This document shows positions 58,201-64,000 of a stretch of DNA of 64,000 nt, in pieces; the first letter of the stretch is position 1, and every line of letters starts with the position of its first letter. Below the pieces are notes generated by a model. It was given only the letters and a program-made list of their open reading frames with translations. It made no database searches and was not told the DNA's origin. This stretch comes from Watersipora subatra. Its lineage: Eukaryota > Bryozoa > Gymnolaemata > Cheilostomatida > Watersiporidae. The stretch is taken from positions 14,142,764-14,206,763 of the forward strand of contig NC_088709.1 in NCBI RefSeq assembly GCF_963576615.1, given 5' to 3'. The position numbers and the translations under genes were made by a program.

Positions 58201-61200
58201 TGGATTTTCCATTATCACTAGTGAAGCGTGGTCAGCATATCAATTATATAATTATGAGTCATCAATAATTTGTGATGACTTATTCGTTAATGTTAATTAA
58301 TAGGTATGAATAACAGGAGAGGTTTTCCAATATTAGAATAGCTATATTTGTGTGTAGATAGTTGTGTGGTGTCCTGTTGTCATAATTGGAAAGCGATTAT
58401 CAAATAAAATAGAAAATAATTATTTAAAGTAGAATCGGAATTCTGTTCATTTGGGAATCGTCATCTCTTTTGACTAGTCAGATGTTCAGCAGTCTGTACG
58501 GTGCCAACTTAGAATAACACGTTCATTTCACACATTGTGTCACACATCTGTTGGCCATGTATTGGCTATGTTTGTTACGTACAAGCTTGGCTACTTGTTT
58601 GTAGCCATGACTCAACTCCAACAAGTTACCAGGTGTCGCAACTCTTCTAGCTATGGCTCTAACTTTCATCCTGTTGATGAAATTTTTCACCCGCGAACTC
58701 TGGTGGTTCCACTATATTGATTTGTAGGATGCTGCTGCAACAGTCTAGACCTTGAGTCGTTCCAATTTTAACTTCTCTCAACATCATTTCCTGTATCTAA
58801 GTGTATATATTGACGTATTGTACTACATACTATTATTTTCTACTTAATGAGGGTGCTACAATACTAGTAGCTTCTCATTCAGGGCGAAATGATTCGCAAG
58901 CCAAGAGCATTTGCATCAGTTTCATGTATGGGCGCAGTTTGTGAGTACATGTGCTTGTGTGTGCACATACTCGCATGCGAGTATGTTCACACATCTGTGT
59001 TTACGTGTGCATGCTTGTGTGTGTTACTCATCAAGGACTGAGCACTGGATTTTTGTTACATTAGCTAATTTTGCTTTGATATTAATTACTGGCTTTACAC
59101 TTCCGGAAAGTAACAGCTTATTTCATAGGAACTGATCAACCCAAAAATACTTTTCGTGCCTGCTACGATTATTTTTGACTGATTTGTGAACACTTTTAAG
59201 CTGGGCCTCACAGTTATAAACGCTCAACTGTGGTGGGAGTTGTTTACACATCTGTTTATGAGTTGTGTACACCTCTGTTTGGGAGTTGTGTACACATCTG
59301 TTTGGATGTTGTGTACGCATCTGTATATGAATTGTGTACACATTTGTTTATGAGTTGTGTGCACATCTGTTTATGAGTTGTGTGCACATCTGTTTGGGAG
59401 TTGTGTGCACATCTGTTTGGGTGTTGTGTACACATCTGTTTGGGTGTTGCGTACACATTTGTTTGGCTGTTGTGTACACATTTGTTTGAGAGTCCTGTGA
59501 TCCTTTTTTGTGTATGAGATGGTTAGGCAACTCATTATATATCTAACCTCTTCATTTTTATGTCTTAGACTGCCCAAAACTTATCAAGGAATTCTACATT
59601 GAACACCCAGATGTGGCGGCTATGTCACCAGGTGATGCGCAGAAAGTGAGGAAGGATAACGGTATTATGACAGTGGAGGACATGAAGGAGGGAGAGGATA
59701 AAAGGCCCATTCCTAACCCATGCTTTACCTTTGAGCATGCATATGAACATTATCGTAAGTAAGGATGAGATAACTCTTCGCAATGAGAAATAAGATTGAA
59801 TCGGCAATATAAAATCAGATTGAAACAGTTGCTGGATAATTAACTTAGGTAATAACGTCTCTTATAAGGGCTGGTTTAACCTTCCATCATTGAGATCAGT
59901 GAGGACATCATTGATCATAAGACATCATTGACATTTTAGGATCTGTTCTTTCGGAAAATAGATGTCAAAAGACCTGTAAGATCTCTCATTCTTTAATTTG
60001 AATTATCGTAAAACCTTTATTTGAACGCCACGACGCTCTATTTGCCAACTCTTCCTCTGTTAGAGGTGACGTTCAAGTAAAGGGTGGCCTTGTATTTTTC
60101 AAACACCTCATCAGAATTTTTGAAAGATAAATTTAATTCTTCCACGGGCGAAGTGAAGTCGCTTAAATTTAGCACTCTCCTTGGGACAAAGTGACATTAA
60201 CCATTTTGGATACAAGAAATTTGCCGACTTACCTCCCACTTGTTGTAGATCTTCAAATAAATGTGCACGGGGAAGCTGATACACTTATCTACCAGTTGAT
60301 ATCTATTACTTATGATTAACCTATGACGATCTTATAGCCTGCGTTGCAATTTGTTAGACTTTCAATTTTTTATTTCATTCTTAATTTGAAGGCATATTTC
60401 TATTTTATAACTTTATTTAACAAAGTAGTATAAAAGGTTGCATTCATTGATATGTTTGCTACAGTTTGCAGCCAAAACTGGTTTTTTATGTACAATAGAA
60501 GAGGAGTTATGAGCGTCAATCTATTGTAAGCCGAGTTTATATAACTGCAAGGATGTTATCAAATAATATGCTATAAGCCTGCAAGTTTATGAGTTACATA
60601 ATAATAATCTATCAAATGCTACAAATACGTATTCAAGGACACGTGACATAAACAAACCTTATTTGTAATACATTCAGAAACAAAAATTAACATTTTTAAA
60701 ACAAGAATATTAGCATTGTTTTTTCAGCCAGTTGTGTTCTGATTGTTGCTTTCTTTAAAACCATTTCATATTCTTCTGGCTGTTCAATACTTTTCACAGG
60801 GTTTTCTGACCTCAACTCCTTTTTTGGACAGCGGGTCGATATTAGCATCCAAATAATTTTTTAGCCAAGCAAAACTTTTACGTTATACAATTAACACTTC
60901 TCGGATGAATTTATAAAAACCGCGTGTAATCAAATTAGCCTGAAAAATTTATCCTTAATTAGGTAGTAACACAGATTCCATCATAAATGCGCAAAACTTC
61001 ACATACATCAAAGTATCAAAACCGTACAAAGGAACTACTAGTAGCCTGATACAAATTATTTCTATGGTGTTGTATTCAAAGTTTTGACAAAAAATTGTAA
61101 AGATTTGGATTAGGAAAACGGACTTCGATACAAACAGAAACAACGAAAGAATCAATTGTTATTGGTGTAACTGAGTCATTATTAGTACGGTTTTGTGGAC

Positions 61201-62583
61201 ACTTTTTTTCTGATCACTTGCTATTATGGGTTCGTAAAGATCATGAATGTCAAATAGTGGCGGTCAAATATAAATGGTGTTCTAATACAGGGTTCACGGT
61301 ATCTTGTGTTGCAAATAGAGTAAGTCTGTGTTATTGTTTATCATATCACAAAGTTGTTGAGCCAACCTTATAACAGCTGTAAAAGTACTCTTTCAGTAAA
61401 CGAGGATGTGCCTGTCAAAGTTTGTCATTCTCAAAACATGAATCCAGTTGTGCCAAATACCACATTCTATTTATCACCAGGTGATATTTTCAACTTTTCC
61501 AAAGTTGTTTTCATTTTAGATGGTCAGACGTTTTGTGATTGCTGAAAGATATCCATTAAGGACACTTGTTGCACCTGAAAGTACATCATTTTATAGTTAC
61601 ATCGGGCTCAAATCCTGTAGCTTACATTGATAAATGTGGGAAAATTTTAGAAATGTTTACGACAACAGATTGACGAGCAGTTGATGGTGGGAGGCATCAC
61701 TTCAGAGACATCGCTGATTAGTAGATTCAGATTTAGATCACCCGACACGGGTTTTTAACTAGCTGTAGTAAAATATCCATAGGAAGTCATGTTCTGTTCG
61801 TGTTCAAAAACTGAATGGTCAAGAAAAAGAGGTAAAAATTTTCCAGAAATACACGAGTCTTTTTCATAACTTCTTTACTAGAGATGGGGAGCTATACTAG
61901 TGTCCACCAACTACAGTAGGTTGTTTCCATCCTTGGAAAATTGAAATTGCCAGATAAAGTGTATTTGATTAATAGCGGATTTAATATGCTAGTTCTCTCC
62001 GTCTCCTCGTTGTTGCTTTCTGCTCTTTTCAGTCTGCAGCCATTCGATATTTCATAGGATGTTCTTACGAGTGTTGTTCATTACGCAGCATACAACATTC
62101 CAGTGTACAACACCGAATTCTTATTGTACGTTTCATTACAAATACCGAATGTAAAACACCTCTTTTCCTAGTAGTTCTTATAGCTGCACACTAATCAGTA
62201 GTTTTTTCTTGAAATGCACTAATTAACTAATTTTTCACACATTGTATTCGTTTTAAAATATAATACTAACCTCTGTTCAACCTTACATAATTCAATAGAC
62301 TCGGTTTTTTCATATGGCTATAGTCTACTCAGATCTGTTAATCACCAATCAATTTGAAATTGCTCTTAACGTCTCACAGAAACTATAGTTGTCTTATCTG
62401 GCTTCTAGCTCTCATCTTGAAAGAAATATACAAGCAGAAGTTCACCAAACCATCTCCCATACAAGTGCAGATGTGGCCTGTGCTCCTTCAGGGCATGGAC
62501 TGCATAGGAATAGCTCAGACGGGCACAGGCAAGACTCTGGGTTTCCTGTTGCCTGCATTCATTCACATAGACAACCAGCCTCT
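52278..62583 (+). CDS. DDX43: DDX43 (KH and DEAD-box RNA helicase), 5' part
   Basis: Exons 52278-52560, 55900-56047, 56157-56599, 57110-57187, 59569-59754 and 62409-62583 are in phase and give 437 residues; the rest lies beyond the window. DDX43 is an ATP-dependent RNA helicase, germline and tumour associated in vertebrates. An acidic/RG-rich N terminus (GRGRGFRNRKD) leads to one KH domain (about 85-144) with the loop IGRLIGRGGSRKREM split by intron 1. A Gly/Phe-rich segment follows, with about ten GGGFGGS heptads. After it come IDWDAVNAAYVSDY, the family signature KRPIPNPCFTFEHAYEHY, the Q motif KPSPIQ (393-398) and Walker A AQTGTGKT (415-422). DEAD and later motifs are not in the window. 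The start is the first ATG in frame. Intron 1 holds dead LINE pieces. Confidence 0.9.
52890..53372 (-). pseudogene. LINE reverse transcriptase C-terminal fragment
   Basis: The minus-strand frame has SIKYLGVFTTSDFNCSEHI, DMLRRNFTTAPPEIKMLAYK and FCRPKVEFASEVWDPSL. It shifts frame near 53090 to continue with SYSMIEMIHNKADRFVNCL and LLQNRRKIQRVKTFHDIM. The order matches the C-terminal half of the LINE at 50998-52083, but the sequence is clearly diverged. It is frameshifted and lacks the catalytic core. It lies in DDX43 intron 1. Confidence 0.8.
53376..54609 (+). pseudogene. LINE reverse transcriptase remnant, opposite orientation
   Basis: Begins VKGDKSLPPNYRPISLTTI, then QTDMVVLDFAKSFNIISHKK. 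A frame break near 53730 is followed by SQGLVLGPLLYLFYINDM and FFANYSLLLHSL, where the catalytic FADD has become FANY, so the enzyme is dead. More damaged C-terminal sequence follows (FNEHIDNIAKKANGI). It abuts the minus-strand fragment at about 53372, 5' side to 5' side; the two overlap in element coordinates, so they are not one twin-primed insertion. Confidence 0.8.
54418..54457. repeat. 40-base near-perfect palindrome
   Basis: The two 20-base halves are complementary at 19 of 20 positions with no spacer, centred on ATCGATCGAT. It lies inside the plus-strand LINE remnant in DDX43 intron 1. Confidence 0.85.
55455..55560. repeat. AT-rich low-complexity tract
   Basis: Runs of ATATATAC and ACTCGTATATATATTGC, partly self-complementary, near the end of DDX43 intron 1. 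Confidence 0.8.
56320..56545 (+). repeat. 21-bp coding minisatellite in DDX43 exon 3
   Basis: The unit GGAGGAGGATTTGGTGGTAG plus one base encodes the heptapeptide GGGFGGS. About ten units vary slightly (GGSFGGS, GGEFGGS, RGGFGGS). Twenty-one bases keep the frame, so unit number can change without breaking the protein. The other frames stay open only as a by-product. Confidence 0.93.
56713..56828. repeat. 24-bp minisatellite, about 5 copies
   Basis: The unit is TTAGAATTAATAACACTATA followed by TGAA. It lies in DDX43 intron 3, about 110 bases after exon 3. Confidence 0.93.
57317..58165 (+). mobile_element. Non-coding element with TTTGAACGCCAC ends, copy 2
   Basis: The left end TCAAACCTCTATTTAAACGC and, inverted, the right end TCAAACCACTATTTGAACAC form imperfect terminal inverted repeats. 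Internal TAATAATGACTCGGTTA and AGAAAGTGATCAG match copy 1. It lies in DDX43 intron 4. At about 850 bases it is shorter than the other two, so it is probably internally deleted. Confidence 0.65.
59236..59490. repeat. 23-bp minisatellite, about 11 copies
   Basis: The unit is GTTGTGTACACATCTGTTTG plus GGA or ATGA variants. It lies in DDX43 intron 4, ending about 80 bases before exon 5. Overlapping open frames on the minus strand are artefacts. Confidence 0.93.
60004..61300 (-). mobile_element. Non-coding element with TTTGAACGCCAC ends, copy 3
   Basis: It is inverted relative to copies 1 and 2. Shared blocks include the inverse of the TGATCAG/TAATGACTC interior at about 61168-61245, GGAAAACGGACTTCGATAC at about 61115, and GGGAAGCTGATACAC at about 60270 (matching about 2560 in copy 1). 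About 1.3 kb, non-coding, in DDX43 intron 5. Confidence 0.6.
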
Positions 62584-64000
62584 GTGAGTAGCCTCTAAAT
62601 TTGGTCATTTAATGAATAAATGAGAGCTATCACTCCTTCCATCTTATCATGGTATTTGCCTGTTTGTTTATCTATATATAAATCTCGGTGTTTGTGTGTC
62701 CAGCTATATCTAGCAAAGGAAAAACCACTTCGCACTGGATTTGAAGCGCGAAGTGGTTTGAACTGGATTTGAAGTGGTTTCACTGGATTTGAACTCAGAA
62801 CATCTGCATCTGCAGACCAACGATCTATCCACAACACTAACCTGTTCTTATCATTATTATACATCTTATCTATCCTTAATTAAAATTTATTGGCTCGGCA
62901 TTGTTTTCCCCGCATTGTATTGGTTCGGCATATCAGAGTTGTATTACCACTTTTTCTTCTAGCTGCGATTGCAGAATACAAGCCAACTATGTACTTTTCA
63001 TCATTAATTAATATTACCTTTTGCCGTTGTTTTTTTTTCGAACACTTTTTCAAAGCTTTTTATTCATTACCTTTTTTTAATTTGTCATTTTCAAATGTAC
63101 CATTTCAGCTTACGCGCCTTTAATTTCTGGTTCTACTAGTAACTTTTTCTAAGGTCAATTTCTAAAGACTGTAAAAACTTTTCTCATGCACAGGATGTAT
63201 GTATATCGTGTTATCTCGAATAAGAATTGTCTCTACATTCTTTCTGTTCAGACAGACAAGGTACCCTCATGCGCTTCACTGCTTCAGTCATGTATTTAAT
63301 CCTGGTATCTCATTATTACGTTCGCAACCAGCGCAGTTGTATTCAAAAATTTGATGAACAGCTTCAGCTGCGACAGAAATCTTTTTTATACACGCACTTC
63401 TATGTACGCATTGTTATTATTAATTCAACATATTCATGTTTTTCATTTTGTTTTCTCAGTTTATTAAATGTACAAGTATTAAGTCTTTTTTATTGTAATC
63501 ATTGTAGTAGAACAGACTTTATCTAGCCATTACTTGCTAGTTTACATTTAGACATGTTTATAGTTGTTTACTTTTTTATAAATTTATTTGAACTGCACAA
63601 AACTCTTTTCTCATGATGTGAAGTTGAAAAGTTAGAATGGTAAATATTATATATGTTAAATTAAATTATTGTATTATATATTAACGCTATACGTTAAATT
63701 AAAATAGATTTTCTGGGCACAAACCTATTGTATTACCTTTATTAATGTCGGGCATTCAGTTAGTATAAAATAAGTTTGCATTTTTAAGCAGGGATTAATT
63801 TACTTTTTTGTCACACCATCTATTTAAAACTAAACTTCTAAACTTCTTAAACATCTAAAATTAAACTTGATTTATTAAGTTTTTTGTTAATTGGTGTATT
63901 TTAGATTTGTAGCAAAACATATAATGGAAGTTGGTTAAACTTGCATTAGATCATTTATGAGAAGCTGATTTGATTAAAATCAGCATATATAAGTGAAAGC
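62584..64000. other. DDX43 intron 6 (incomplete)
   Basis: It starts with donor CT|GTGAGT. I find no exon with the expected motif Ia (PTREL) before the window ends, so the next exon lies outside. The content is the SINE-like copy E and AT-rich DNA. Confidence 0.7.
62665..63770 (-). repeat. SINE-like element, long copy E
   Basis: On the minus strand the head is degraded (CTAACTGAATGCCCGACAT, 63770 side), followed by the shared AT-rich body and a tRNA-like part at about 62765-62850 with B box GAGTTCAAATCC. The tail AGCTGGACACACAAACAC lies at about 62690. It starts about 80 bases after DDX43 exon 6. A short internal duplication of the phrase CACTGGATTTGAAG is present near 62735-62790. Confidence 0.6.

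Noticed and set aside
59123-59577. Overlapping minus-strand His/Thr/Gln-rich frames
   Set aside because: Translation of the 23-base minisatellite in DDX43 intron 4.

Overview
The window is nuclear DNA of an AT-rich invertebrate animal. Genes are split into short exons with GT/AG junctions, introns of about 0.1 to 5 kb are full of tandem arrays and small transposons, and there are non-LTR retrotransposon remains. A lophotrochozoan (for example a bryozoan or mollusc) is my best guess from the repeat types, but the sequence does not prove it. I see no bacterial, organellar or viral segment.

Layout, left to right. (1) 1-3425: repeat-derived DNA and the last two coding exons (phases agree) of an unidentified + strand gene. 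(2) 3538-5843, minus: complete three-exon NDUFAF5, a complex I assembly factor, tail-to-tail with gene 1 and 112 bases away. (3) 10896-26285, plus: complete ABHD18-type alpha/beta hydrolase, 12 exons per transcript, with a duplicated 90-base exon 7 that looks like an alternative-exon cassette. (4) 28555-46939, minus: a 16-exon divergent soluble guanylate cyclase subunit with HNOB, HNOBA, coiled-coil and cyclase regions. Its heme half looks beta-like and its catalytic half carries alpha-like residues. (5) 50998-52083, minus: a 5'-truncated LINE. (6) 52278 to beyond 62583, plus: the 5' part of DDX43 (KH domain, Gly/Phe-rich heptad repeats, Q motif and Walker A), cut by the window end; its first intron holds two opposed dead LINE pieces.

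Most remaining DNA is repetitive. There are more than a dozen minisatellite arrays, two hAT-type MITEs with 8-base target duplications, three TA-flanked MITEs (one with a second MITE nested in it), a TIR-like element built around TTTGAACGCCAC in three introns, and a tRNA-derived SINE-like family with a CTAGCTGTGCT head and a TTTGAGAAATATA tail.

The genes do not form a functional unit; they are ordinary neighbouring animal genes. The observations most worth following are the ABHD18 exon pair, the mixed alpha/beta residue pattern of the cyclase, the DDX43 heptad expansion and the uncharacterised repeat families.
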